From Luteimonas sp. ANT-B3E (GTDB taxonomy: Bacteria; Pseudomonadota; Gammaproteobacteria; Xanthomonadales; Xanthomonadaceae): a stretch of 64,000 bases of DNA. The notes under the pieces were generated by a model that was not told where the DNA came from, did no database searches, and was given only the letters and a program-made list of their open reading frames with translations. Shown one piece after another: positions 7,648-16,706 of the stretch; positions within the stretch are counted from its first letter, which is position 1; every line of letters begins with the position of its first letter. Location: the NCBI GenBank assembly GCA_001683895.1, contig LXQJ01000037.1, positions 4,633-68,632 on the forward strand. The letters are read 5' to 3'. The position numbers and the translations under genes are program-made.

Positions 7648-10146
7648 TCAGAACTCGTAGCGCAGGCTGAGCGACGCCGTGCGCCCCGCGATGCCGCGCG
7701 CGCGGATGATATTGTCGACGCCCTCGATGATCGCGCCTTCCTCGGACTCGGTGATGCCAAATTCGTTGAACAGGTTGTTGACGTTGAGTGACACCACCCA
7801 GTCACGTGCGAAGCGATAGTCGCCGAACAGGTTGACCTGGGTGAAGCCCGGCATCACGAGCTGATTGTTGTCCTGCGCGTAGGAGTCGGTGGTGCCGATG
7901 ACGTTGACGCCGACAGACCAGTCCAGCGTGCGATATGCCGGGGTCAGCTGGTAGATCCAGTCGGCCTGTCGGCGCGGTGTGTTGCCGACATTGGCGGGGC
8001 TGATCGCGTCCTTGCTGATCTCGGCGTCAGTCCACGTCAGGCCGCCGTTGAGCGCAAAGCCGCCCTGGCGCCACGCCGCTTCAAGCTCAATGCCGCGGGC
8101 CTTGTACACGCGGTCGAGGAAGCGCTGGTTGGTGGCCTCGAAGTTCTGCTCCTCGGTTTCGGCGTAGAAGGCGGTGGCGAACACGCTGAAAGCGTCTTGA
8201 CGCCATTTCAGGCCGGCTTCCACCTGATCGACTAGATCCACCGCGTCCTCGGCTCGCACCGAACCATCGGGCTGCACTACGCCGAAAAGGAGGCGATCAG
8301 CATTCGCGCGGCCGCCCCGGCTGATGCGCGCAAAGCCCGCCAGGTCGCCGGTAAAAAGGTAGTTGGCCCCCGCGGAATACGAGGTGTAGCCCCAGCCGTA
8401 GTCGATCGGAGAGATCGCGACGTTGTCGATCTGCGACACGCTGCGCTCGTTGGGGGTGATCACTCCGTTGCCATCGACATCGACGTTGGCTACCTGCACG
8501 CTGGCCGCGTAGTTACCGGTGGCGTCGCCGTCGTCGCGGCGCACGCTGGCGTCGAGGTCCCAGCGTCCCAGCGAAAGCGCCACCGACAGATACGGTGCGC
8601 CGATCTCGTACTTGGCGTTGTAGCTGCGCGTGCAGCAGTTGCCGAAGCTCGGTACGCCGTAAGCGTACAGGCCGTTCTGCGACAGATTGGCGCCGTCGCC
8701 ATCGATCACGTCGAGCAGCGCCGACCGTCCACCACCGCGCAGCTCCTGCACGTAGCCGTTCCACAGCCAGTCCATGTCGATGTTCTGTCGCGCGGCGTAG
8801 TAGCCCGCACTGACCTCGAAGGCACCGTCGCCGCCGAGCGCAAACGACTTCGTCAGCCGGAGGTCGTTGGCCCAGTTGCCGAAATCGTTGATCTCGACGT
8901 TGAACAGGTTGGTCTGCACGGCAGTACCGGTGAATGCCTGGCCCGCGCTTGGCCCGTTGGCGTAGCGCAACGTGCTGCCGCTCCCACCGATGGCTTCGGC
9001 GACCGCGGATCCGGTGTCGACGCTGGCCGGGAACGGCGACACGAATCGGCCGTCGGTGTCTGCATAGCGGAAGCGCTCGTTGAGCCGCCAGTCGTCGCCG
9101 AAGCGGTATTCGAGCTCGGCGCCGAACACGTTCGACACTGGGCGCATGCCGTCGCGAATGTCGGTTCGGCGCGGCTGGTTCTTGCCGTCCAAGCCCATAT
9201 CGCTGACGAAGTGGCGGCTTTGCAGGGTGTCTCTGGCAGGATCGAAGCCTGCGAGCGAGCCGAGACTGGGGTTGCTGTTGCTGCCGGATGCGCGCGTGGG
9301 TACTGGCAGGTAACCGATGGCGCGGTCGTCGAGGCGCTTGAGGGAAAGACGCGCAAAGCCGCCATCAAACTCCCGGGTCAGGTTGGCCTTGATCTGTCCG
9401 CCCTTTTCCGCGGTGTAGCCCGCGTCGCGTACGCCGTCGCCTTCCCGGTAGAAGCCGGCGACATGGAAGCGCCAGCCATCGCCGAACGGCGTGCCGTAGC
9501 GGAAGTCGACGCGGCTGCTGTCGTAGTCCAGCCCGGTCGTCAGCCCGATCGCGCCGCCGGCAATCTCGCCGGTGCTGCTGATGAAGTTGATCACGCCGCC
9601 CGGAGAGTTGCTGGCGAAGGTCGACGCCGATCCGCCGCGCACCGCTTCGATGCGGTCGATCGACCAGTCGCTGCGCAGGAAGATGTCGGCATTGCCAAAC
9701 GCGATGTCGCCGAACTCCAGCACCGGCAGCCCGTCCTCCTGCAGCTGCAGGAACTTGGCGCCGCCGGCGGCGACCGGCAGCCCGCGCACCGCGATGTTGG
9801 CGTTGCCGTCGCCACCGGTGGCCTCGGAGCGCACGCCGGGGATGTTGCGGAAGATCTCCGCGGTCGAACGCGGGGCGGACTGGGCGAGCTGCTCGACGCC
9901 AAGGGTGCTTGTGGACACGCCGGCGCGCAGTCGCGAGCGGTTGCCTGCGGCGGCCGTAACGACGATCGCATCTAGGTCCACCGCGGTCTGCGCGGTGGCG
10001 CCACTGGCGGGCGTGGACTGCCGATCGTCGGCGTTTTCGATCTGCTGGGCGACGGCAATGCCCGGAGTGAGGCAGGCGCTGACTGCCATGGCGAGCAGGA
10101 GACGGCGCGGCGGAGACATGGCTGGACGTGGCGCGTGGCTGTGCAT
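7648..10146 (-). CDS. TonB-dependent receptor for sucrose uptake, SuxA-like
   Basis: Outer-membrane TonB-dependent transporter of 832 residues. The start ATG at 10146 is followed by a second Met nine residues in and a clear signal peptide ending GIAVAQQ. Then come a TonB-box-like DLDAIVVTA, a plug domain with IFRNIPGVRSEATGGDGN and NSPGGVINF, and a long beta-barrel ending in LSLRYEF with the terminal Phe typical of outer-membrane proteins. It heads the minus-strand sucrose operon, so sucrose or a sucrose-containing oligosaccharide is the likely ligand, as for SuxA of Xanthomonas. Two LacI-type palindromes lie upstream of its start. The ligand assignment rests on neighbours; the family is certain. 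Confidence 0.9.
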   Translation of the reverse strand: MHSHAPRPAMSPPRRLLLAMAVSACLTPGIAVAQQIENADDRQSTPASGATAQTAVDLDAIVVTAAAGNRSRLRAGVSTSTLGVEQLAQSAPRSTAEIFRNIPGVRSEATGGDGNANIAVRGLPVAAGGAKFLQLQEDGLPVLEFGDIAFGNADIFLRSDWSIDRIEAVRGGSASTFASNSPGGVINFISSTGEIAGGAIGLTTGLDYDSSRVDFRYGTPFGDGWRFHVAGFYREGDGVRDAGYTAEKGGQIKANLTREFDGGFARLSLKRLDDRAIGYLPVPTRASGSNSNPSLGSLAGFDPARDTLQSRHFVSDMGLDGKNQPRRTDIRDGMRPVSNVFGAELEYRFGDDWRLNERFRYADTDGRFVSPFPASVDTGSAVAEAIGGSGSTLRYANGPSAGQAFTGTAVQTNLFNVEINDFGNWANDLRLTKSFALGGDGAFEVSAGYYAARQNIDMDWLWNGYVQELRGGGRSALLDVIDGDGANLSQNGLYAYGVPSFGNCCTRSYNAKYEIGAPYLSVALSLGRWDLDASVRRDDGDATGNYAASVQVANVDVDGNGVITPNERSVSQIDNVAISPIDYGWGYTSYSAGANYLFTGDLAGFARISRGGRANADRLLFGVVQPDGSVRAEDAVDLVDQVEAGLKWRQDAFSVFATAFYAETEEQNFEATNQRFLDRVYKARGIELEAAWRQGGFALNGGLTWTDAEISKDAISPANVGNTPRRQADWIYQLTPAYRTLDWSVGVNVIGTTDSYAQDNNQLVMPGFTQVNLFGDYRFARDWVVSLNVNNLFNEFGITESEEGAIIEGVDNIIRARGIAGRTASLSLRYEF

Positions 10147-10208
10147 GATCCCTCCCGGGGGTCGACAGGTCCTGGCGGGACCGCGGTGCTGCACGTGATA
10201 CGAGCGAA

Positions 10209-10222
10209 TGCAAACGATTGCA
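10209..10222. promoter_or_regulatory. LacI-type operator, copy 1, near the TonB-receptor promoter
   Basis: Near-perfect 14-bp palindrome TGCAAACGATTGCA with a central CG, the classic shape of LacI/GalR-family operators. One arm base deviates from symmetry. It sits 63 bp upstream of the receptor start codon. A second copy sharing CGATTGCA lies exactly 90 bp away centre to centre, and a LacI gene is next to the locus. Confidence 0.7.
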
Positions 10223-10298
10223 CGCTGCACTGCAGCGCGACCACCGGGCGCCGAAAGACAGACAAATCCAGCACCTGGGATTGCTGCGCAGCAGCATG

Positions 10299-10312
10299 CA
10301 CAATCGATTGCA
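10299..10312. promoter_or_regulatory. LacI-type operator, copy 2, near the SSS-transporter promoter
   Basis: CACAATCGATTGCA, with a perfect 10-bp palindromic core CAATCGATTG. It shares the CGATTGCA half with the other site and lies 67 bp upstream of the transporter ATG. With two sites in the divergent promoter, one repressor could control both directions. The exact boundaries of the site are a judgement. Confidence 0.65.
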
Positions 10313-10379
10313 CGAGCAGCACAATGCTCGCCCAGGCGCCGTCTCGAGACGGTCCAGCCCTTCCCGAGGAAGCGCGCGC

Positions 10380-11972
10380 ATGCAGGATCCCGTCGCCAGT
10401 CTGGGTACCGTCGACCTCGCACTGATTGCTGCATATGCGCTCGGGATCATTGCCCTCGGGCTGGTGGTGTCGCGGCGTCGCGCCTCCGCCGAGGACTACT
10501 TCCTGGCATCACGGGCGAGCAGCTGGCCGGTGATCGGCCTCTCGCTGCTGGCGTCCAACATCTCATCGACCACGCTCATCGGCCTGTCCGGCGCGGCGTA
10601 TGCCATTGGCATCTCGGTCTACAACTACGAGTGGATGGCGACTGTGGTGCTGGCGTTCTTCTGCGTGTTCTTCCTGCCGTTCCTGCTGCGCTCGCAGGTG
10701 TACACGCTGCCGGAATTCCTTGAGCGTCGCTACGATCGTCGCGCGCGGGTGTACTTCTCCGCGCTGACCATATTCCTGAATATCGTGGTCGACACGGCAG
10801 GCACGCTGTACGGCGGCGCGATCATGCTGAAGCTGATCCTGCCTCAGTGGCCGCTGTGGCAGATCGTCGGCGTTCTGGCGCTGTCAGCCGGGGTCTACAC
10901 CGTGGCTGGCGGGCTCAAGGCGGTGATCTATACCGAGACGGTGCAGGCGGTGATCCTGCTGGGAGCATCGGTGTTCGTCACATGGTTCGCATTCGACAAG
11001 GCAGGCGGCTGGGATGCGGTGATGGCTGCGGTGGACCCGGGCCGGCTGTCGTTGATCCGGCCGCTCGACGACCCCGGCGTACCGTGGCTGGGGCTCGTGC
11101 TCGGCGTCCCGCTGCTGGGGTTCTATTTCTGGTGCACCAATCAGTTCATGGTGCAGCGCGTGCTGTCGGCAAGGAACGCGCACCACGGTCGCTGGGGCGC
11201 GCTGTTTGCCGGACTGCTCAAGCTGCCGGTGCTGTATGTGATGGTACTGCCGGGCACGGCTGCCATCGTGCTGTATCCCGGGCTATCGCGCCCCGACATG
11301 GTGTATCCGACGCTGGTGTTCGACCTGCTGCCGGCTGGGCTGGTGGGGCTGGTCGTTGCCGGGTTTTTCGCCGCGATCATGTCCTCGATTGCCAGTACCT
11401 TCAATTCCGCCGCAACCCTGGTGACCATGGATTTCGTGCGGGTCCTGCGGCCCGGGACAGACAGCGCGGCACTGGTGCGCAGCGGTCGCATCACGACGCT
11501 TGTGTTCATGGTGCTCGCCGTCGCGTGGGCGCCGCAAATCGAGCGTTTTGCCTCGCTGTGGCAGTACCTGCAGGCGGTGCTGGCCTATGCGGTGCCCCCC
11601 GTGTGCGCGCTGTTCCTGGTTGGCATGTTCTGGAAAGGCGCCAATGCCCGCGGTGCGCTGGCGGCAATTGTCACCGGGCTAGTGGGCGGTGGCGTGCTGT
11701 TCTGGTGGAACGTGCTGGCGCCGGTTCCGCTGGGCCTGCACTTCCTGCTTGCGGCGCCCATCCTGTTTGCACTGTGCACGGTGGCGCTGGTCGCAGGCAG
11801 CCTCATGCTTCCTTCGCAGGCCAAGAGCGGCGTCGACGAACTCCTCTGGACGCCCGCGTTCTTCCGTGACGAAAGCAGCGCTCTGGCGACGCTGCCCTGG
11901 TGGCAGAACTATCGCCTGCAGGCGGCGGCGCTGCTGCTGCTGACGGCATCGATCGTCTGGACCTTCCGCTGA
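10380..11972 (+). CDS. Sodium:solute symporter (SSS family), probable sugar transporter
   Basis: Inner-membrane transporter of 530 residues with about 13-14 hydrophobic segments. Family motifs are SAEDYFLASR near residue 37, the unwound first core helix LSLLASNISSTTLIGLSG near 55, and GGLKAVIYTETVQ. The C-terminal sodium-site segment IMSSIASTFNSAATL is SGLT-like. It would couple Na+ entry to sugar uptake. It is divergent from the TonB receptor and shares a promoter region with two LacI-type palindromes, so it is the likely inner-membrane partner of the sucrose locus. Xanthomonas sux loci use an MFS-type SuxC instead, so this is a change of transporter family. ATG at 10380 is the start that precedes the first membrane segment. 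Confidence 0.85.
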   Translation: MQDPVASLGTVDLALIAAYALGIIALGLVVSRRRASAEDYFLASRASSWPVIGLSLLASNISSTTLIGLSGAAYAIGISVYNYEWMATVVLAFFCVFFLPFLLRSQVYTLPEFLERRYDRRARVYFSALTIFLNIVVDTAGTLYGGAIMLKLILPQWPLWQIVGVLALSAGVYTVAGGLKAVIYTETVQAVILLGASVFVTWFAFDKAGGWDAVMAAVDPGRLSLIRPLDDPGVPWLGLVLGVPLLGFYFWCTNQFMVQRVLSARNAHHGRWGALFAGLLKLPVLYVMVLPGTAAIVLYPGLSRPDMVYPTLVFDLLPAGLVGLVVAGFFAAIMSSIASTFNSAATLVTMDFVRVLRPGTDSAALVRSGRITTLVFMVLAVAWAPQIERFASLWQYLQAVLAYAVPPVCALFLVGMFWKGANARGALAAIVTGLVGGGVLFWWNVLAPVPLGLHFLLAAPILFALCTVALVAGSLMLPSQAKSGVDELLWTPAFFRDESSALATLPWWQNYRLQAAALLLLTASIVWTFR

Positions 11973-12023
11973 GGCATCCGGCCGTCCCGCCGCGACGCGC
12001 CCAACGTCTCGCGGCGATTCCTG

Positions 12024-13043
12024 TCACGCAGAGGCCCGAACCACCAGCGTCGGCGCCAGCACCGTCGAAGCCGGTTTGTCGCCGCGGACCGCGGCGATCA
12101 CCGTGTCCGCCAGCGCGACTGCCCCGCGCGGCAGGTCCTGGCGTACCGTCGTCAATGCCGGCTGCGCGTAGGCGGCAAGCAGGATGTCGTCGAACCCGAC
12201 AACCGAGACGTCCTGGGGCACGCGCAGCCCCGCTTCGGTGATCGCACGCATGGCGTTCATCGCGATGACGTCCGACGCTGCGACCACGCCGTCGAACGGG
12301 CAGCTACCCTCCACCAGTCGGCGTGCCGCGCGAAACGCGTCCTCGGCGGCAAACGCACTTCGCACGTGCAGGTCCGCCAGCGGACGGAGGCCGCGCGCGC
12401 GCAGCGCGGCGCGGTATCCGTCGAACCGGTGCCTGATCTCCGGAAGCCGCTCATCGCCAATGAAGGCGAGGCGGCGACGGCCGTGGTCGAGCAGGTGGTT
12501 GGCGGAAAGCAGGCCGCCCAGACGGTTGTCGGTCCCGACGCTCGGGTACTTCTGCGCGCGGAGCTGCGTGCCCCAGGCGACCAGCGACATCCCCGCGCGC
12601 GCGGCGTCGTTGATGGACGGATGTTCGAAGCTCTGCCCCACAAGGATGACGCCGTCCGCGCGGCCCGGCTGCTGCAGCCGCTGTACCCAGCCGTCCTCGT
12701 GGGTGGCGACCTTCGACAGCAGCATGTTGTAGCCACGCTCGCTCAGGGCGTCGGCAAGCAGCGCCAGCATGGTCATCATGAAAGGGTCGGACAGGTGCGG
12801 ATCGAGCTCATGCACGAGCGGAATCGCCACCGCGATCACCCCGGTTTGCCGTGAGCGCAGGCTGCGCGCGACCGGGTTGACCGCGTAGCCGGCATCGGCC
12901 GCCAGCCGCTGGATGCGCGCCCGCGTCTGCACCGACACCAGCGGACTGTCGGCCAACGCGCGCGAGACGGTCGACGACGACACCCCCGCGATGCGCGCGA
13001 TGTCCTGCATCTGCAGGGAGCCCCTGCGCTTGGCGGTCGACAT
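12024..13043 (-). CDS. LacI-family transcriptional regulator, SuxR-like
   Basis: Repressor of 339 residues. A LacI-type helix-turn-helix lies at residues 12-35 (MQDIARIAGVSSSTVSRAL), followed by the hinge region (NPVARSLRSRQTGVIAV). The rest is a periplasmic-binding-protein-like sugar domain with DGVVAASDVIAMNAM and VSVVGFDDI. The start ATG at 13043 is fixed by the HTH. It converges on the SSS transporter gene 51 bp away and probably represses both arms of the divergent sucrose promoter through the two 14-bp palindromes. The inducer is presumably sucrose or a product of its cleavage. Family call is certain; target genes are inferred from proximity and operator type. Confidence 0.9.
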   Translation of the reverse strand: MSTAKRRGSLQMQDIARIAGVSSSTVSRALADSPLVSVQTRARIQRLAADAGYAVNPVARSLRSRQTGVIAVAIPLVHELDPHLSDPFMMTMLALLADALSERGYNMLLSKVATHEDGWVQRLQQPGRADGVILVGQSFEHPSINDAARAGMSLVAWGTQLRAQKYPSVGTDNRLGGLLSANHLLDHGRRRLAFIGDERLPEIRHRFDGYRAALRARGLRPLADLHVRSAFAAEDAFRAARRLVEGSCPFDGVVAASDVIAMNAMRAITEAGLRVPQDVSVVGFDDILLAAYAQPALTTVRQDLPRGAVALADTVIAAVRGDKPASTVLAPTLVVRASA

Positions 13044-13158
13044 GTGCCAAGGGTGTGCCCTTTGCAGACCGCGATCAAGCGACGGCGCCATCGCGCGGCG
13101 CCCACTGCGTCTGTGCGCGCTCGGGCACAATAGTGCGGCAACAACTCTGGACCAACCC

Positions 13159-13824
13159 ATGCTCGAGACCATCGAACACGCTACCGGACCCGCACCCCAA
13201 TGGAGCGTGGTCTGGCTGCACGGCCTCGGCGCAGACGGCCACGACTTCGCGCCGCTGGTGCCGCAGCTGGTGCCCCCGGGCTGGCCGCCGATCCGATTCG
13301 TGTTCCCGCACGCGCCGGTGCGCGCGATCACCATCAACGCCGGCACGCGCATGCGCGCCTGGTACGACATCGTCGACTTCGACCTCGCCAACCGCGCCGA
13401 CGAAGCCGGCGTGGAGCAGTCGATCGTGCAGGTTGAGGCGCTGGTCGCGGCCGAGGTCGCGCGCGGCGTGCCTCGGTCGCGCGTGTTCCTGGCCGGGTTC
13501 TCGCAGGGCGGTGCGGTGGCGCTGGCGGTGGCGCTGCGCAGCGCGACGCCGCTGGCCGGCGTGGTCGCGCTGTCGACCTACCTGCCCGCCGCGCGCACCG
13601 CGTCGACGCACCTGGTGCAGGGCGCGTCGGCGCAGCCGGTGTTCATGGCGCACGGCATGCAGGATCCGGTGGTGCCGTTTGCCGCCGGCCAGCAGAGCGC
13701 GGCGACGCTGCGCAGCTTCGGCTTCACGGTCGACTTCCACGCTTACCAGATGCCGCACTCGGTGTGCCCGGAGGAGGTGGCCGCACTGCGCGGATGGATG
13801 GGCGCGCAGCTGGGGGTCGCGTGA
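13159..13824 (+). CDS. Alpha/beta hydrolase, carboxylesterase/phospholipase family
   Basis: Cytoplasmic serine hydrolase of 221 residues, the size of bacterial carboxylesterase II and acyl-protein thioesterases. The catalytic triad is Ser115 in GFSQGG, Asp169 in HGMQDPVVP and His200 in YQMPHSV. VVWLHGLGADGHDF near residue 18 forms the oxyanion loop. No signal peptide. ATG at 13159 is chosen because the conserved core starts 15 residues later. It is divergent from the LacI gene (115 bp between starts) and 40 bp upstream of the sensor kinase gene, so the three may form one transcript. It hydrolyses short-chain carboxylic or acyl esters; the physiological substrate is not known. Confidence 0.9.
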   Translation: MLETIEHATGPAPQWSVVWLHGLGADGHDFAPLVPQLVPPGWPPIRFVFPHAPVRAITINAGTRMRAWYDIVDFDLANRADEAGVEQSIVQVEALVAAEVARGVPRSRVFLAGFSQGGAVALAVALRSATPLAGVVALSTYLPAARTASTHLVQGASAQPVFMAHGMQDPVVPFAAGQQSAATLRSFGFTVDFHAYQMPHSVCPEEVAALRGWMGAQLGVA

Positions 13825-13864
13825 CCCACGCCGGCCACGCCCACCGGCTGACGCCACGCCTGCG

Positions 13865-14917
13865 ATGAGCGATCCGCGCGTCGCCGAGCCCTGGCTGCCG
13901 GACCTGTGCCGGCTGCCGCGGCTGGGCGCGATGCTCGGGATCGCGCAGTTGGTGGTGGTGGTGGTGGCGCTGGTGCCCGATGCGCGTAGCGCCTGGGACC
14001 TGCCGCGCTTCGCGTCGACCAGCGGCTACGCGCTGTGGCTGGCGCTGTCGGTGTCGGTGCTGCTGTGCGTGTCGCGGCGGCCTCTGTCGCGGCTGCCGGC
14101 GCGAACCGGCGCGCTGGTCGCGGTGGCGGGCGCCACCCTCGGCGCGGCGGCCGCGGCGGCGGTGGTGCACACGCTGTTTGCCAGTGTCAGCGAGGCCGGC
14201 ACCTGGCCGGGTGCATTCCGCTTCGTCGGGGGCTCGGCGGCGATGGTGGCCATGATCACCACGCTGGCGCTGCGCTACTTCTACATCATCGACCGCTGGC
14301 AGGCGCAGGTCGGCGCGCATGCGCGCGCGGAGGTCGACGCGCTGCAGGCGCGGATCCGGCCGCACTTCCTGTTCAACAGCATGAACATGATCGCGACCCT
14401 GGTACGCCGCGACCCCGCGCTCGCCGAGCGCGCGGTGCTGGACCTGTCGGACCTGTTCCGCGCCGCGCTCGGCGCCGGCGACGGCAGCTCGACGCTGGCC
14501 GAGGAGGTGCGCCTGGCCGAGCACTACCTGTCGATCGAGCAGCTGCGCCTGGGCGACCGCCTGCGCGTGGAGTGGCATCGGCCGGAGCCGCTGCCGTGGA
14601 CGCTGCCGATGCCGCGCCTGCTGCTGCAGCCGCTGCTGGAGAACGCGGTGCTGCACGGCGTGTCGCGGCTGCCCGACGGCGGCACCGTGCACATCGAGCT
14701 GCTGGCCAACGCCGAGGTGCTGCTGCTGCGCGTGCGCAATCCATCGCTGCCGCCCGAGGCACCCGGCGTGCACGGAGCGGGCCACGCGCAGCGCAGCATC
14801 GGCCACCGGCTGGGTTACGCCTTCGGCCCGCGTGCGCGCATGACCTCGGGCTATGCCGCCGGCTACTATGACTGCGAACTCAGCCTGCCGCTGACGCCGG
14901 GGAGACGGACATCGTGA
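13865..14917 (+). CDS. algZ: Sensor histidine kinase, AlgZ/LytS type
   Basis: Membrane histidine kinase of 350 residues. Four hydrophobic segments fill residues 20-140, including a run of five valines coded by repeated GTG. The His_kinase (LytS-type) domain follows, with the phosphorylated His167 in RIRPHFLFNSMN. The ATPase part contains LLLQPLLENAVLHG as the N-box. The C-terminus is short and lacks a classical G-box, as in AlgZ/FimS of Pseudomonas. Its stop overlaps the GTG start of the LytTR regulator by 4 bp. algZ-algR-hemC order is conserved across gammaproteobacteria, where the system controls alginate, type IV pili and virulence in Pseudomonas. The signal here is unknown. Confidence 0.88.
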   Translation: MSDPRVAEPWLPDLCRLPRLGAMLGIAQLVVVVVALVPDARSAWDLPRFASTSGYALWLALSVSVLLCVSRRPLSRLPARTGALVAVAGATLGAAAAAAVVHTLFASVSEAGTWPGAFRFVGGSAAMVAMITTLALRYFYIIDRWQAQVGAHARAEVDALQARIRPHFLFNSMNMIATLVRRDPALAERAVLDLSDLFRAALGAGDGSSTLAEEVRLAEHYLSIEQLRLGDRLRVEWHRPEPLPWTLPMPRLLLQPLLENAVLHGVSRLPDGGTVHIELLANAEVLLLRVRNPSLPPEAPGVHGAGHAQRSIGHRLGYAFGPRARMTSGYAAGYYDCELSLPLTPGRRTS

Positions 14918-15654
14918 AGGTGGTCATCGCCGACGACGAACCGCTCGCCCGCGAGCGCCTGCGGCTGCTGCTGGCGGAGATCGGCGGCATCGAGCTGGCG
15001 GCCGAGGCCGGCGACGGACGCGAGGCGCTCCATGCCTGCGCGGAGCACGCGCCCGACGTGGTGCTGCTGGACATCGCGATGCCCGGCATCGACGGGCTGG
15101 AGGCCGCGCGCCACCTGGCCGCGTTCGAGCCGCGGCCGGCGATCGTGTTCTGCACTGCGTACGACGCGCACGCGCTGTCGGCGTTCGACGCCGACGCCGT
15201 CGACTACCTGGTCAAGCCGGTACGGCTGGAGCGGCTGCAGGCGGCGCTGGAGCGCGCCCGTACGTACACCCTTGGCCGCACGCGTGACGCCGCGCCGGAT
15301 ACGGCCGATGCCCCCGGTCAGCGCCGCACCCACCTGTGCGCGCGTCTGCGCGGCAGTCTGCGCCTGATCCCGCTCGACGACGTGCACTACCTGCAGGCCG
15401 ACGAGAAGTACGTGGTGGTGCACCACGCGCGCGGCGAGGACCTGATCGAGGAGTCGCTGCGCTCGCTGGAGGAGGAGTTCGGCGACCGCTTCCTGCGCAT
15501 CCACCGCAACTGCCTGGTGTCGCGCCACGAGATCCTGGAGCTGCGCCGCGGCGCCGACGGCCACGTGCACGCGGTGCTGCGCCACGGCGACCGCCCGCTG
15601 GAGGTCAGCCGCCGCTGCGTGGCCGGGCTCAAGGACACCGTGCGCCACCTGTAG
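14914..15654 (+). CDS. algR: LytTR-type response regulator, AlgR homologue
   Basis: Response regulator of 246 residues starting at a GTG that overlaps the kinase stop. The receiver domain covers about residues 1-120, with the acidic pocket ADDEP (7-8), phosphoacceptor Asp53 in VVLLDIAMPG, Thr in FCTAYD and Lys in YLVKPVRLE. After a linker, a LytTR DNA-binding domain runs from about 140 to the end, with LIPLDDVHYLQADEKYVVVH and FLRIHRNCLVSR. It is activated by the adjacent AlgZ-type kinase and binds DNA as a LytTR protein. hemC follows 57 bp downstream, the same order as in Pseudomonas and xanthomonads. Confidence 0.92.
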   Translation: MKVVIADDEPLARERLRLLLAEIGGIELAAEAGDGREALHACAEHAPDVVLLDIAMPGIDGLEAARHLAAFEPRPAIVFCTAYDAHALSAFDADAVDYLVKPVRLERLQAALERARTYTLGRTRDAAPDTADAPGQRRTHLCARLRGSLRLIPLDDVHYLQADEKYVVVHHARGEDLIEESLRSLEEEFGDRFLRIHRNCLVSRHEILELRRGADGHVHAVLRHGDRPLEVSRRCVAGLKDTVRHL

Positions 15655-15711
15655 CGGCGTCGTGCTCGGCCGCGGCGCACGCGCGACGCCCGCTGCCGCG
15701 ATAATGCCGCG

Positions 15712-16629
15712 ATGGACACGCTGCGCATCGCCACCCGCAAGAGCCCGCTCGCCCTGTGGCAGAGTCAACACGTCGCCGATGCGCTGCGCGCCGCCCACCC
15801 CGGCCTGTCGGTGTCGCTGGTGCCGATGAGCACGCGCGGCGACGAGGTCCTGGACCGCTCGCTGGCGGCGATCGGCGGCAAGGGGCTGTTCCTGAAGGAG
15901 CTGGAGCTGGCGATGCTGCGCGGCGACGCCGACTGTGCGGTGCATTCGCTGAAGGACGTGCCGATGGAACTCGACGGGCCGTTCGTGCTGGCGGCGATCC
16001 TTGCCCGCGCCGACCATGCCGATGCGTTCGTCAGCGTCGCGCACGCCACGCTGGTGCAGCTGCCGGCGGGCGCGCGGGTCGGCACCTCGTCGCTGCGCCG
16101 GCAGGCGCAGCTGCGCGCGCTGCGCCCCGATCTCGTCATCAGCGACCTGCGCGGCAACGTCAACACGCGCCTGGCGAAGCTCGACGCCGGCGAGTACGAC
16201 GCCATCGTTCTGGCGTGCGCCGGGCTGCAGCGGCTGGGGCTGGGCGCACGCATCGCCGAGCGGCTGGACGCGCCAGCGTGGTTGCCGGCCCCGGCGCAGG
16301 GCGCGATCGCGATCGAGTGCCGTGCCGACGCCGCGTCGGTGATCGCGCACTGCGCCGCGCTGGACCACCGCGCCACGCGCGACTGCGTGGAGGCCGAGCG
16401 CGCAATGAACCGCGCACTGCACGGCAGCTGCCACGTGCCGGTAGCGGCGCTGGCGCGGGCCCTGGCCGACGACGGCGGCTTCGTGCTCGAGGGGGCCGTT
16501 GGCTGTGCCGGCGACGGGCGCCAGGTGCGCGCTAGTGCCGAGGGCGTGGACCCGGACGCGCTGGGGCGCGAGGTCGCGCGACGGCTGCTGGAAGGTGGCG
16601 CCGGGGAGTTCCTGCCGCCGCTGCCGTGA
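15712..16629 (+). CDS. hemC: Porphobilinogen deaminase (hydroxymethylbilane synthase)
   Basis: Enzyme of tetrapyrrole biosynthesis that joins four porphobilinogens into hydroxymethylbilane; 305 residues, close to the usual 310. The N-terminus [14 protein letters not shown] and the substrate loop [18 protein letters not shown] are diagnostic. Cys240 in [14 protein letters not shown] is in the position that covalently carries the dipyrromethane cofactor. The Arg-rich pocket [11 protein letters not shown] and [14 protein letters not shown] is complete. It follows algR on the same strand; this linkage is old and conserved. It converges on the minus-strand DmsC-like gene with no obvious terminator hairpin in the 77 bp between them. 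Confidence 0.96.
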   Translation: MDTLRIATRKSPLALWQSQHVADALRAAHPGLSVSLVPMSTRGDEVLDRSLAAIGGKGLFLKELELAMLRGDADCAVHSLKDVPMELDGPFVLAAILARADHADAFVSVAHATLVQLPAGARVGTSSLRRQAQLRALRPDLVISDLRGNVNTRLAKLDAGEYDAIVLACAGLQRLGLGARIAERLDAPAWLPAPAQGAIAIECRADAASVIAHCAALDHRATRDCVEAERAMNRALHGSCHVPVAALARALADDGGFVLEGAVGCAGDGRQVRASAEGVDPDALGREVARRLLEGGAGEFLPPLP

Positions 16630-16706
16630 CGCGGGGCGCATCGCAATGCCCAAGCGCGCCTGGACCGCGCCTTGATGACGGGTCGGTTCATGCCTCTGGC
16701 CCGCGC

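Noticed and set aside
11988-12016. Eight-bp inverted repeat between the SSS transporter and LacI genes
   Set aside because: It could be a bidirectional terminator, but the 13-base loop and lack of T-tract make it weak.
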